Positions 1 through 11,925 of a DNA stretch of 64,000 nucleotides are shown in pieces. The stretch is from assembly GCA_006176705.1 (NCBI GenBank), contig QRFJ01006439.1, forward strand, positions 124,001-188,000, read 5' to 3'. A program made the position numbers and the translations under genes. This DNA is from Cocos nucifera (taxonomy: Eukaryota > Streptophyta > Magnoliopsida > Arecales > Arecaceae). Numbering within the stretch: the stretch's first letter is position 1; the number at the start of each line of letters is the position of its first letter. Under the pieces are notes generated by a model. It was not told where the DNA came from and did not search any database. It saw only the letters and a program-made list of their open reading frames with translations.

Positions 1-864
1 AATAAACCTTTTTTTATGGTGCTAAGACATGGGATAAATAGGAAAGAGATCTCTTCGCTTATTCATTATAGAATTCTAAAAGAAAAAAACACAAAATTTT
101 ATAGAACTTTTAGGGATTTAAAATTTAAAGAGAAGATAGATATCGGTTTGATTAGGAAAAATATTTTGAAAAATTTTACTTGTTTGTCATATTCTAAGAC
201 ACCTACGAAAGAGAAACCTAAATTTTGATAGAATTGTTAGAGGTTTATAACTTTAAAATATATATATAACAAGTTTATTTTAAAGGCAAATGAAAAAAAA
301 TTCTTAGATTGATTTAATTTACCATATGTGCTATAGACAAATTCAATGATAAAATAACATACCAATACTTTGAATTGAAAAATAATCTTCAGCATACCAT
401 TTAACCATTTCTGTTGACATGGTTATCAAAATTTTTTTAGGTATTAATATGATATTTTTTATTAGCTTTATCTATACTACACGTGATAGACTAAGTTTAT
501 GAAAAAAAAAATCCGTTTGTCGATCAACTTCAAAAGTTAAACTAATTGCCTCTTTGATTGGGACTTTTAAAATGTAAAAAAAAATTCAAAAAATTTGCGA
601 CGCTTATGAAAGAAAAAATATTAAGTTTTGGTAGAATTCTTAGTGATTTAAAGCTCAAAATATATATCTAAAATTTGATGGCAAATAAAAAAAATTCTTG
701 GATAAATTTAATCTATCATGAATAATTTAGACAAAATCAATGAAAAAATACCATATCAATATTTTGAATTACAAAATTTTGCTCAGATGGTTACTGAATT
801 TTTTTTAAATTTAAAATATTGATACGATGTTTTTTATTAATTTTATCTACATGTAAGGCTAAGC

Positions 865-901
<37 letters not shown>

Positions 902-1060
902 AAAGAAAAAAAATCTTCCAGCAAACAGTCTGCCCATAAACTTCGCAAGTTAAACAAATAGTCTCGCGTTTATGATTCCACGGCGAGGGGCATCTCTTGT
1001 TATAGTTTTTAATGACCATCTAGTTTTCCCTAGTTTTGGAGACCAGTGGGCGTGCCCTGT
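1..1060. repeat. AT-rich diverged repeat units (two or three copies)
   Basis: Two stretches, about 200-560 and 600-1060, share the same order of motifs. Each runs from a 'tttgatagaatt'-like segment, through 'aaaaaattctt..gat..attta' and 'accatatcaatattttgaatt', to a terminal block with 'aagttaaac' and 'ggggcat'. A weaker copy lies at 16-200. A further copy is found at 6,060-6,527. The reading frames in this stretch are AT-rich and show no recognisable domain, so I call no gene. Copies differ by many substitutions and indels, so this is an old repeat family of unknown class. Confidence 0.55.
866..899. repeat. Poly(A) tract
   Basis: An uninterrupted run of about 34 A lies inside the second AT-rich repeat unit. 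It may be a simple-sequence expansion or the tail of an old retroposed copy. No LINE or SINE body is recognisable beside it. Confidence 0.8.
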
Positions 1061-1281
1061 AGCGTGAAGTGCTAATGGTTGAAGCACATCTATTTAAAGG
1101 GCGTAGGGCTAAAAGTTATATAAAGTTAAGGTAGGTTGACCAATCCCTCTTGCATCTTCTTAAGGCCCAAATCAATTTTTCTCAACCCAAACCCAGCTTT
1201 CCGGCTAGAGAAAAAAAAAAAAAAAAAACCATGTAGATTTTTTTCTTTTTTCTTTTTCCTTTTTTTCTTCACGATCGAGAG

Positions 1282-1608
1282 GTATTTAGTTGATAGAACC
1301 AAGCTTAAATACATTTCTCCACCAATCCTAAGAAATTTTCAGTCTAATCATGTAGGAATATCAATGTAAGCTTTCACTCTAAATCATGTGAAGAAGATAA
1401 ATTTGATAATTATTTGCACAGAATCTAAGAAGCATTTAGTTGATTGAACAAAACTTAAATACCTCCATATGAATCCTATGAGATTTTCAGTCCAATCATG
1501 TAGAAATATCAAAGCAAGCTCTAAATGGTGAGGTAATACTAACCTTCTATTCTAAATTAGGTGAATAAGATAAATTTGCTAATTATTTGCATGGAATCTA
1601 AGAAGCGT
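1282..1608. repeat. Tandem duplication of a roughly 150-175 bp unit
   Basis: The segment from 'tttagttgatagaac' to 'gaatctaagaagca' (about 1282-1434) is repeated next to itself (about 1435-1608). The second copy is longer by an insertion containing 'ggtgaggtaatactaac'. Shared blocks include 'ttttcagt(c)aatcatgta' and 'gataattatttgca'. The function is unknown. Confidence 0.6.
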
Positions 1609-2517
1609 ATATGGTAGCAAAAAGATAAATTTAGTCATGGAATAGAGATCTAAGAAATTGTAAAAGAAGTTTACTAAAGTTTTCTTAATGGGTTTGCCTC
1701 GATCAACTCAACCTCTTCTAGCTTTAAAAGTTCAATGATCAACATTTAAAGAAAAAATAGTTAAAATCAAAAGTCATGATGGCTGGATGATCCAAGGACC
1801 ACGATTGATGCTTCAACAATGCATGTATCATTCACAAGAAAGCCATTCGATGGATTTTGGAGATCTTCAAGATGCAAAAAGTTTTGCCACCCCAAGCCAA
1901 GAGACTTTGAACGAAATTGAAATTGACCTACAAGAGAATGTAAAATGTTATAATTATGTTACCATAAAACTTACCATGGAGATCCCATGTTTCAAAACAA
2001 AGTGAGTTTGGTTGTAGCCGTACCCGTTCGCTTCTCATGATTGCCTTTAACTTGGTCCACCACACACAAAGTAAGTCCCACATTTACACCAGAATTGGGT
2101 TGGAGGGTGGTAGACTTATCCAATTCCAAAAAAACGTCAATATAATGAACTCGCTTTTCGAGTTTGATATGCCTACATATACCGCATGGACGACATCAAC
2201 AATAACTAATAGCAAACATAATATCAAGTATGAACATTCGTGTGGAATTTACTAGTTTCTGAACCGAGGGTAGCGGTGACCACATGGGTCCAATTATTCT
2301 CAAAAGATTCATCAAGAAAGTTAGTAGATGAGATACTAATTATTAATTTCACATTATTATAAGCATGATGGGATTGATTTCATCCATTTAATTTAATCAT
2401 TGAGATTCTTAGTCTAGAGTTATCTTTGATCTACAAAGATATGGCAACCATGCATGTTGCAATAGATGAGCAGTTATAATTTGTTCGAGATAAAAGGAAC
2501 AATATACGAATATTTAC
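1609..2517. other. Intergenic, no gene recognised
   Basis: Two short open frames on the plus strand (about 1787-2005 and 2037-2255) have ordinary amino-acid composition but match no family I recognise and have no clear splice context. I see no repeat family here either. The stretch lies downstream, on the minus strand, of the MATH-domain fragment and could hold decayed parts of that gene. Confidence 0.3.
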
Positions 2518-2870
2518 CAGTTGAGTCTGCTCGCTTCAAAATCTTTAGAATATATAGGCTTCTGTATCCGTGAAAAGTTGTTGATCGTCCAACTATTTGA
2601 ACAAGAGATCATCTTCTCCCGTACGGAAGAGCACTCAGATGCACCAATGCGCATTTTAACGGGAAAGACATCTAAAATCTGGGCACCTAAAGGGCAACAA
2701 TCATTGACTAGGAATCCATCCGATGAACTTTTGATTCTTTCCATAGGAAGCACACGCAACACCCAATGACAATAATCCAGAGAGAAATAGTTATTGCCTG
2801 GATTATGCTGAAAAACATTATTCCACCAAACAAAATGGACAAAAGGGAAGAGAGCTTGCTTCCCATCAAA
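2518..2870 (-). pseudogene. MATH (TRAF-like) domain gene fragment
   Basis: Reading the minus strand from about 2870 down to 2518 gives the core of a plant MATH domain. The conserved GFLVND turn is followed by a beta-strand segment and then a W-T-I-N-N-F-S motif, the start of a second MATH repeat. Plant proteins of this type carry two or more MATH domains in tandem and often act as substrate adaptors, but no partner domain (BTB or peptidase) is visible here. A possible splice donor (CTG then GTAAAT) lies at 2518/2517. The part upstream of GFLVND is poorly conserved and the flanking exons were not found, so this is probably a decayed or partial copy. The opposite strand is also open over about 2521-2769 but encodes nothing I recognise. 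Confidence 0.55.
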
Positions 2871-5800
2871 AATTTAAAATAATGGAATCAAATAAAAAAA
2901 AAAACATAATTAACATCGATAAAAGAGCATGCGAACGGTGACAATCCATAGAAAACTTTTTTTCAAAAGGCGGTGTCTAGAATTGTACCAAAAAAAATAA
3001 GAACATGAAAAACCTATTCAAGAATTTTGGGAAAAGAGATATTAAGTATAGGGGAAAAAAAAAAAATGAGAATGACAATCTCCGGTACAACTATAGAAAC
3101 ATTCAAGTTAGCAAATTTCTTAAACGGGTTCATCCGAGCGCCCAACCCAAAGAGCTTCGAGATCGTAAGAAGGGTTGCTAATCCTATTCCTTCGTCAAGC
3201 CAAGCCCACTCGATGGGAGAATAGGCACACCCCGTTGCACTTTCTTTCATCTATTTCCTATATAATTAATTAATGATCTTACATGAACACTTTTTGATAA
3301 CATACTTCAAAATGGACCATCTAAATGAGAAAATGAAGCGCCATCAGAAAGCAGGGGACTGAAAAAATTTGGAGCTATGACAAGAACTAGAAAGGAGAAC
3401 CAAACAAGCGTATCAGTCCGGACTATATAATACTAATTGGGAACATGAATAAATAAATTTCTGAGCTTCCTAAAATGTACATGCATATTTCTGATTGATG
3501 AATCACAACCCTTTGCAATGTATGCCCGTTATAGAGGCCAAGCCGTGTGCACATATGAAGGCGGCAAGTCATTGGAGTCTACCGCCGAGTTCAGTGAATT
3601 CATCTGCCTTTTGAATTAGCGTATTAAAAGACCTGGGACATGACATCTTGTCGCAAAATGCTCGAGCAATTCAACTTCCTAGTTTGGCATCATTACTTCT
3701 TTAGATCTTAATTTGTAATAACTGATATTTGCCGTATCAAATTATTCTTTATTGTGTGAATGCTGGTGTACACCAATCAAATTATGAACCCTTCGACGAG
3801 CAGATGAAACAACTTCCTTCATAATTATATAGGATTCCACATATAATTTGGTCTTATGGTGGTCTTCTATGTATTACGATCAATAGCCCTCTTGAGAAAA
3901 CAAAAAAAAAAAAAAAAAAAAAATGAATAAACATATAGGTCTCATGGATTTGGAATTTGATAAATAGATAAATAAAATGTAGGCAAATTTGGGCAACATT
4001 GATCATTTCTTTACACCTTCACATTTTGACATTTAGGGAAAAAAAAAAAGAAAAAGAAAAGTTTCAGGAAAAGCATAAAACAATTTTGCAAATGAGAATA
4101 GTTTAAATGCTACCTCTTCTCCATTGGTGATTGCCATGTAATTCATCATATATCCCCAGCACTACTAGAAAGCTACATTAGACAAAGAACTAAATAATAG
4201 AAGCTTTTCTCATCTGAATGTTCTTATGATGTGGATAAAGAATCATCCTCCTGCAAGAAACAAAACCAAATATAAATCTTTTAATGTGTAAAATAGCCAG
4301 AAAATTAAAAAAATGGACATGTCAAATAGTTGTATTAGGACCAAAATAATTCTCAAACTGTATAACATCAAGAAGAAACCTTTAAAATCTTTCCAATCTT
4401 CTTAGATATTGGCATTATTAATAATGGCTTCCTCACTCACAAAGTATTTTCTATACAATCCTAAGCGTCAATACTATAATACATTACTCAAAATAATCTT
4501 GAAAAAAAGAAAAGGAAAAGGAGGGAGGAGGAGGGAAGATGTTACTCCCCTGTTTTCTATTCTACAAATAGTACCATAACATTTCATTGGTTCGCCTATG
4601 CAAACTATTCTATTTCTCTTATATCTAATAAGATAAATCGAATTAAATTCAGGTCTTGTTTTCCTAAAAAATAAGAAAAAAAAAAGATCCAACAACCCAT
4701 GTTGCAGCATTTTGTTCGGCATGATGCAGCAAACCAAACCATCTTGCATTTTCTTTTTTTTTTTTGGGTGGGAAAACCAACAAAGTCTTGGAGGACGACT
4801 CCCCACCTAATACCCGATACCCACCTCAACCTATCCAAGCCAAGGTTCGAGCCCGAAAGACCAAACCAAGACTCGGATGCCATTCAAAATCGAACCTCAT
4901 CTCTTGCTTGATGTGGTAATGGGTTATCCAATCCAAAACAAGGTTTAACTATATCTATCCTATATAATAACAATAATACCTAAATCTTAGCTGATATCTT
5001 TGCACGAACTTGGATGCAGTTTTGCTAGCAGGAAACTTGGGTAAAACTCAAAGAAACATGAGATCCTGAGGTCAATATCACCTTGTGTTGTCGTTCTACT
5101 TTTATGTCTCAGGAAAATCCTTTTTTTTTTTTTGCTCAAGAGTTGATAATTTAAATATGATCACTTCATACAGAAATTCATCTAAATTATTTAGGCTATA
5201 TTCTATATGAATCATAATATATACTATTTGATTTAGAATCATAGTATGAACAATTAAAAATACTGTTTTTCCATAACCATGGCTTAATACTGTTTTCCCC
5301 TAACCATTCAGCTTTTAACAAAATCAGCCTTCCTCTCTAAGAGCATAAGGGGGTTTTTTAAAAAATAATTTCTAGGTTATCAAAAAGGCTACTTACCAAC
5401 TGTATCCTTGAGCCTCAAATTCCCGGACCAATACGTTCACGTTTCTTCTCGATGGATAGTACCCTCGATGCTCCACTTGAAAATTTCCCCCGCGAGCAAG
5501 ACGTTTCCCATCGTCCCATTCGCCTCTCTCTTCCCCCACACTTTCGTGGTTCGGCAAAACCCGCCTTTTATGTGCTAAGACTAAATTAAAAGGGATCTAA
5601 AATCTCTTTGCATTCTAGGTTATTCTAAAAAAAAGATTTTTAAACCTGATTAGTAATTTTTTTTAGGTTAATCAAAAGGACACGTAAAACAGTTGGATTT
5701 GAATTCGCGTATTTACCACTATATTGTCGATGATTTACAAATTTTTAGGTGTTCTTCTCGATGATGAGTACCCTTTTCTATGATGCCTTAAAATTTTTGG

Positions 5801-6059
5801 TACGCAAGAATAATCGGCCTCTCTCTTCATGGCAAGAGGAATCGTGTAAAAACTAATTAGTTTTAAAAAGCTCAAAAAATTGATAGAAGGGCCAAATGTT
5901 GGGAAGAATTATCTTTGGAATCGATGTTAATTTACCTGGATTGCTTGCTATAGACGGTCGATGAAAAACTACTTTATATTATATTATATTGCTATATATA
6001 TATTAGATATTATATATAGTATATTATATATATATATATAATAAGGATTCTACACTATA
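2871..6059. other. Intergenic, no supported gene
   Basis: This 3 kb stretch is AT-rich with several homopolymer runs (about 3901-3923, 4036-4060, 4751-4764, 5120-5133). A minus-strand open frame at 3014-3250 has a hydrophobic C-terminal half but no family match. A short block at 4844-4854 resembles a pol III B box, but no A box or tRNA-like body accompanies it. An (AT)-rich simple-sequence patch lies at about 5970-6045. Nothing else can be supported. Confidence 0.4.
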
Positions 6060-6527
6060 GATTTTATAATATTATATATCAAATTTGCTGAAAATTTTGG
6101 AATGAAAAAAAAAGCAATGGATGGAAAAAAATTTGATGAAAAGCCAATGAAAAACATAAGCATATCAATATTTGGAATTATCAAATTTTGCAACCAAATT
6201 TCAACACACGGTCTAACTATGTCGATATATTTGCTTTGCATGGTTACTTACGATTTTTTAACTAAAATTTTTGGTTTTTATGTGTGTCCTCTTATATCTA
6301 CAATCCATTGATACACTAAGCTTATAAAAAATAAAAATTAAAATTAAAAAGAATAGAATCCTCCAACAAATAGTGTCATCAGCCCTAAACTTTCACAAAT
6401 TAAATAAATAGTCACGTGCAGCATAATAAGAGAATCATTGTGCATGCAATATAATTTAAATTTATATATTTTCATAAAAAATACATGATTCCATGATGAA
6501 GGGGCATACTTTTGTCATAATTTTTAA
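6060..6527. repeat. Further copy of the AT-rich repeat found at 1-1060
   Basis: The order of blocks matches the unit at 600-1060: 'catatcaatatttggaatta', 'ggttact', 'acactaagct', 'cctccaacaaatagt', 'ttcacaaattaaa', 'atgattccatgatgaaggggcat' and 'ataatttttaact'. The similarity stops at about 6527, exactly where the Helitron-like end begins, which supports that boundary. Confidence 0.55.
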
Positions 6528-7040
6528 CTACTCCCGAAAATCTACACGTTGCACGGGATAGATAATTATGATCTATAATTATTAATTTTTTTTATTAATA
6601 AATATTATAATAATTTTTTTAACATTTTAATTATTTTACTAATTTTTTGTTTATTTATTTTATATATTATTTATTTATTATTATTTATAAAATAGTATTT
6701 TTTCTTTTTATTCTTCCATTTTCGCACCTTTTCGCACCCGTCACCCCCCTACTGCCCCACGTGGCTCCCCTTCTCTTCTCTCAAAAAATGTCGATCCCGA
6801 TCGCATCCCTATCTTCTCTCTTCTTCTCATATCTTCTCCGCATATATACCACCCCACTCCTGCCGTCCCACACTTCTCTTCTCTCTCGACAAACGGATTC
6901 TTGCACCCTTTGGTCTTCTGTACTCCCCACCCCAATGCCACTACCGAAGAAAGAGATAGAAATTCTCTTTTCTTTTCCTTTTTCTTTCTTTTTTTCTTTT
7001 CTTTTTTTTTCTTTCATTTTATAAAATAATATTTTGAATT
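6528..7040 (-). mobile_element. Helitron-like 3' end (minus orientation)
   Basis: Read on the minus strand, 7,040 to 6,528 closely follows the sequence that ends at 40,474 on the plus strand. It has GC-rich blocks with 'gcgatcgggatcgacatt' and 'gagagaga', a long AT-rich stretch, then 'ataattatctatcccgtgcaacgtgtag', and a terminus that in the other copy reads CTAG before T. Here the terminus is GTAG before T, one base away from the CTRR consensus. A short GC hairpin (CCCGTGCAACGTG) lies about 10 bases inside the end, as in Helitrons. The 5' end was not located. No Rep/helicase is present, so it would be non-autonomous. A palindrome-poor MITE is an alternative. Confidence 0.5.
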
Positions 7041-7560
7041 GAGGAAAGGCGAAGAGCCCTGGAGAGCGATGGAAGTGCCGAGAGAAGAAGCAGCCCGAAA
7101 TAGCATTGCAGAAGATAGGAGGCTTAGTACAGCCGAAATAGTTGGTTTCACATGGCACAACTAAAATCGTTTAAGATGCTGAGGTACAATACCAAATATT
7201 TATATAGATCGTTGGAGCAATTATCTCTGCTCAAGCCCCATCAAAGTCATCACCTTTATGCTAATCGAGTCAATCAAAACCATCACAAAGATGAAAGAGT
7301 TCTTTCGAAATGCCAAATCCCAACTCAACATCCAATCCTTAGAGAAAAAATCTTGAAGTCCTGAAAAGAGATCGAGTAACGCACAGAGTATTATTTTATA
7401 TATAATAAAAATGAAAGAAAAAGATAGCATAAAAGTATCAAGAATCAAGATAATAAATAATAGGAATAAAATCTCTGGGATCTATATGTCAAAATTAATT
7501 AGATTTTAATCAGTAATAACTTCATATAAATCCTCCCACCCCTCTCTCTCCCTTCCTCCT
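7041..7560. other. Intergenic upstream of the fructokinase fragment
   Basis: No gene is recognised. A minus-strand open frame (7221-7448) and a plus-strand one (7152-7364) have no family match. The stretch becomes pyrimidine-rich (CT) from about 7530, typical of a plant core promoter and 5' leader. Confidence 0.4.
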
Positions 7561-7566
7561 CTGTAT

Positions 7567-7576
7567 TATATATAAA
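7567..7576 (+). promoter_or_regulatory. TATA box upstream of the fructokinase exon
   Basis: The sequence TATATATAAA lies about 114 bases upstream of the ATG at 7681. It is followed by a CT-rich leader, a common layout of plant promoters. It suggests that the fragment was copied together with its promoter. Confidence 0.55.
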
Positions 7577-7680
7577 CCCACCTTCCGTGACCTTGTCTCC
7601 TCTCCTTCCTCTGTTTCTCTTCGGTCTCTATTCATTTGTTCTTGTAGCCTTGTTTGGGATTGAGATCGAGTAGAAAGGAG

Positions 7681-7866
7681 ATGGCGAAGGATCGAGCGAG
7701 TAGATTGAAGGTGTCATTCGGGGAGATGCTGATCGACTTCATGCCGGACATCATTGGGGTGTTGCTAGCGGAATCCGATGGATTTGTGAAGGCATCCGAT
7801 GGTGCTTCGACCAATGTCGCCATCGCCATCACCAAGCTCGGTGGCTGCTTCACCTTCATCGGCAAG
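7681..7866 (+). pseudogene. Fructokinase (pfkB family) exon 1 fragment
   Basis: The ATG at 7681 opens 62 codons that match the N-terminus of plant fructokinases, which phosphorylate fructose with ATP in the cytosol or plastid. Visible are the VSFGEMLIDF strand, the acidic/hydrophobic lid segment, the NVAI helix and LGG...FIGK. The exon ends at a GT donor (AAG then GTAAAC) in the position expected for intron 1. The normal protein is about 320-340 residues, and no further exon is found in the next kilobase. The substrate-site motif usually reads PGGAPANVA; here it is SDGASTNVA, so the first Gly is Asp and the Pro is lost. The exon itself has no stop. With one exon and a changed sugar-binding motif, a working enzyme is unlikely. 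It could be the start of a gene whose remaining exons were displaced by the repeats to the right, or a captured fragment. Confidence 0.7.
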
Positions 7867-9055
7867 GTAAACATCCCTTCTCTCCCTCAAAACTCAAAAG
7901 ATCTGATCTGCCTCCACTCCACCAACCTCTATGGCTCTTCTCTCTCTTTCTCTCACCATTGCCATTTTTCTTTTCTTTTCTTTTCTTTTCTTTTTTGGAC
8001 AGACGGACTGATAGGAATGGCACCTTTTGGCATTAGGTATTACGCATTCTTTATGAAATACATGTAGCACAATAAAACTTATTTGAGAAGCTAAGTTAGC
8101 AACACCATAATACTCCTCCATAGAGTGTTCTTTTATTTGAGTGATTGGAGTCGGCCATCGATAGAGACTCTGCTGATCATCTTGCGACTATTGAGGCCAT
8201 CCACTAAAACCCCTCCGACCTCACCACCTAGGTCGACTCCATGCTCTCCGAGCTTGCCCCTTCCCATCAGTTGCCGGGGCCCCTTCCAGCCTCCCCGATC
8301 ACTAAAACATGGCCGAATCCATATCCTGACACATATCTAACTTATTTTAAGTCCAGGTCAGATAAATAAAAAGATAAAATCCACACCCTAAACCAGAAAC
8401 TCCTTATCAAACTTGGCTGAAAGAGGATTTTGGTGGGTTTTCGACTCGGATGTACATGCCACTCTGTTGAATGCCCTACATATAAATCCATCAGGGAGGA
8501 ATAAGACTCGATTTCTTTTAATAAAAAATAAAATAAAATAAAATAAAATAAAAAAACCAATTCCATGGGTGACCATGTTAAGCAAAACTAGGGACGTCAA
8601 CTCGTCCACTATACTCTAGAATCCATCGATTCCTTTAATTCCCATATGGATGTTTGTTTTGAAAACCCTCCAAGTCCAACGAGGCCTCCCCCACTATCTC
8701 CAATCTCAATCACTACGTATCTCTCTCTTGATGGCGAGCAAGTGGAGGATGCTGTGGGGCTTGGCGAGGGCCAAGGTTGAGCTTCCACTTGCATTCTTCT
8801 ACTACACTCTCTTCTTTCTTACTGGATTCTACAAATCACTTCTCTTCTCTCGATGAATCCGCTTATCATCTCCATCTTTGCTTTTAGATCTCTTCTTCTT
8901 CATCATCCTTGGGAATTTGTTTGTGATTTTTTTCTTGGCTTGTAGGGTTTATCGGGTGGCCATGTGCCTCGGGGAAGGCTGCTGGAAGTGGAAAAGGAAG
9001 GGTTGGATTTATCTAGGATGCCCTATGGAGAGATGAGCAATTTTTTTCAAATAAA
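7867..9055. other. Decayed region after the fructokinase exon; small unrecognised frames
   Basis: The start reads as intron sequence (T-rich, after a GT donor). Around 8,160-8,290 one plus-strand frame has gene-like composition but two internal stops and no identifiable family. An ATG at 8731 opens a 41-codon frame ending at 8856 with a hydrophobic middle (about residues 20-35); it is too short to support without homologues. The (AAAAT)n-like run at 8,520-8,552 is simple sequence. Confidence 0.35.
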
Positions 9056-11726
9056 ATGCAATAAAAAATAATAGATTAATCTAATTAATCTATGCATGCT
9101 ATGATCTAATCATAAAAATTCTTCACTAGGATCAAGACATATTATATATTTATAAGAAAAATGAATGTAAGGAACAATAAATTATATTTATTACTGGTGT
9201 TCAAAATACGATACCTGAGTGCAGGTAGATAATCTCCGCAATCTAAAAATTTAGGAGAGGCTCCTGATCCCAATCAGCTCCACTGATGTGCTAGCTCCTC
9301 GCCAGAATCTTCATCGATCAATTTTAATTGATCTCGATCGATCACCTTCTTCCGATCATCTAATGCTCCAGGAGGCCAGAAGATGCACAAAGGAGGATAA
9401 TGAGGTGGGGTGAAAATTTTGATGGAGATCCAATGCTCACAATACTTGATCTCACTTTTCGAAACTTAGGTCAAAATCCTAAGGCAATCGGCACCCTGAA
9501 ATCCTAAAGTCCCCACTCACTGGATTTTTCTAACTATCAAATCACATGCCTAGAAGTCCCTCATGCACTCTCTATGATTCTTACATGAATCACCTGCCAA
9601 TCTGACTTAGATCTAATCTAAGAAAGGAAGGCAGGGTGTAGAAGGACTCTTTGAAAATCCTGATACCAAAAATGCTCTCACGCTCTCTCTCTCTCTCTCC
9701 TTAGATTTTTTTGTGAAACAAATTTTTATAGGCATAAAGACATTCCTATCCGCACATACACCACTTTGATCCTATCTAAAGTGGGTGACCAAAAGAGAAA
9801 AAAATAGACATATGGCGTGAGAGGAAGGAGTTGGCGTAGGAAAATCTGTCTCTCTCTGAAATTTTCCATGCCAAGAAACTAGCACCCCACTTAGTGTTTT
9901 TTCCCTAGAAGGACTCCTCACTCACTCATGCATGCCCACACAAAAAATCACTTTAAATGGGCAACCAAAAGTGGAAAAAACACGTGTGAGGATTGGATAA
10001 GGATGGTTTCAACCTCCCACTTGAATTCAAAATTCAAGTGAGGCTCCATCCTCATCCAATGCCTACACCAAGCGACCAACTCACAAAAGGACTCTCCTTT
10101 TGTGCACCCACACATAGAGCAATTCATAAAGTGTGTGACAAAATAATAAGGGGCATGGGAAGGTGATAAGGTTGAGAGGTTGGAGTAGTTCCAACCTCCA
10201 ACCAATTGTCTTGAATTCAAAATTCAAGATGAAATTCAAACTAATTCAACTCTTGGACTAGGTCAAAGGGAGAGAAAAGAGAGTGCCAACTCTCATTTCT
10301 GCATGGGAAAACCTCATGCAAATTTTAGAAGTGGCATGGAAGAGGACATGGTCAAAGGTCAAGGCACAAGAGAGAAAGTTCAAACCTTATTTGACTATTT
10401 GACTTATCTAATTAGGTTTCATCCAAACCCATTTGGCCAAACTCAATTAGACTAGAATAAATTCAACTAATTTAGGCTTAATCCATCTTAATTAAATTTT
10501 AATTAAATTAAAAATTAATTGAGTTCAATTCCTGATCAAATCAGAATCTAATCTCTTATAGTGATTAGATCATCTCATAACCTAATCGAATTAAATCCAA
10601 TCAAACCTAATTCAATCAAATTTGATCCAAACCTCATTGCTTAATTGAATTAAGCTAATTAGCAACCTAATCACTAATTAATTCTTTAATAATAATCATG
10701 TCCTAGTGGAACATGAGAAGATAAAGTTTCAGTCCAATGGGACTCTCAATCATAGAGTCTCAGTTCTACGGAATTCTTGATCACAGAGTCCCAAATCATT
10801 GAAACTCTTAATCAACCATTAGATCAGATAAAAACTCCTATTGTGTGTGACCCCATAGGTTCGAATACTAAGTCAGCAGCATAGAAATCAATTTTTTATA
10901 TCAATCGATGTGATCATCTAGCAATGGTACCCAATATCCGGATAATCGAATAGTCGCAATGTAACATCCATGAATCTGTAGCATATGGTTACTATATAAT
11001 TCATCCTCTTGACCTCAATGCTCAAAGGACGATCTAGGATTTAACATCAATCCTAAAAATTATCCATATTATATTTTAAATTTTAATATCCATCGTATAG
11101 ATTATCTCAATCAAGATTTTTCTAAAATAAAATATAATAATATATTTTCTTCAATACTTGGAGGGATCAATCCCATCTTGACTTACGCATCGAATAAATA
11201 AGTACTTGACTGCATCCAAAAATCTTCTATCACTGAATTAAAAATTTAGGTAGTCTATTATCAAAGTATAGTAAGTTGCTTGCAAGTCACCATGGTGATC
11301 TCAGATCTACAGGATACTTATATCCATATTCTTTACGAGCAACTCTTGATAGCAGAAAGCTCCATAATTTGATCATGTTCGGTGAAGTATACCTCTATAT
11401 TTTGTCTACATATCATACAAGTATCTCCATACTTCTTAGTTAAGAGGACAACCAATCCATATGGCACACAATGATCTACACTCGATAAACGTTGTCATTC
11501 TAAATAATAATATATCATTTGATCGCAAACTGATTTAAAAATTAAATAATAAATCCTTCTTTCTCGATTATAAATAGTCCTAAGGACTTCATCATAAAAG
11601 AGTTCATAGAAGAAAGATGTAAAAAAATGATAAAAAGCTAAAATAATAATTTTATTTAATTAATAATTTAAGTATAAATTATAATAAGCTCAACCATCTA
11701 CAATCTAGATAATTGATCTTAGGATA
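9056..11726 (-). mobile_element. Long LTR of a SIRE/Maximus-like Copia element (3' LTR, minus)
   Basis: On the minus strand this follows directly after the Copia pol terminus at 11,740. It begins with TATATCCTAAGATCAATT and a T-rich U3-like region. The same opening sequence is seen, in the opposite orientation, at 11,926. The left boundary near 9,056 is uncertain because no second full LTR is present for comparison. A (CT)n tract lies at about 9,676-9,700. There are no coding domains. The minus-strand open frame at 9948-10220 has no match. Long LTRs are typical of this lineage, but 2.6 kb may include a further insertion. Confidence 0.5.
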
Positions 11727-11739
11727 TAACTTTCAAAAA

Positions 11740-11914
11740 TTCTCACTTAGACTAAAGCCATTTAGAATAGTATCGAACACCCATCTTCCATTTATGATTG
11801 TCGAACTCTTTGATTCTGAAGACTTTAGTAAATGAGTCGGCCATGTTCTTCTTTCCATCGATCTTCTGAAGCTCGACATCATCTTATTCCATGATCTCTC
11901 ATACAAGATGGTAG
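11740..11914 (-). pseudogene. Copia pol C-terminus (end of RNase H), SIRE-like
   Basis: The minus strand reads through the typical end of Copia pol: EIME, then DDVELQKIDGKKNMAD, then FTK, then HKWKMG and a terminal W before the stop. In working elements this is the C-terminus of RNase H and just beyond, next to the 3' LTR. Two in-frame stops stand where the family has Arg and Gln (CGA to TGA, CAA to TAA). Everything upstream of about 11,914 is missing, so only the last 55-60 codons of pol survive. Confidence 0.7.
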
Positions 11915-11925
11915 CTATTAGAAAA

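Noticed and set aside
4844..4854. GGTTCGAGCCC, resembling a pol III B box (SINE or tRNA)
   Set aside because: No A box at the right distance, no cloverleaf, and no A-rich tail in the matching orientation.
8731..8856. 41-codon frame with a hydrophobic centre
   Set aside because: Too short, no homologue recognised, no splice or promoter support; noted only within the regional entry.
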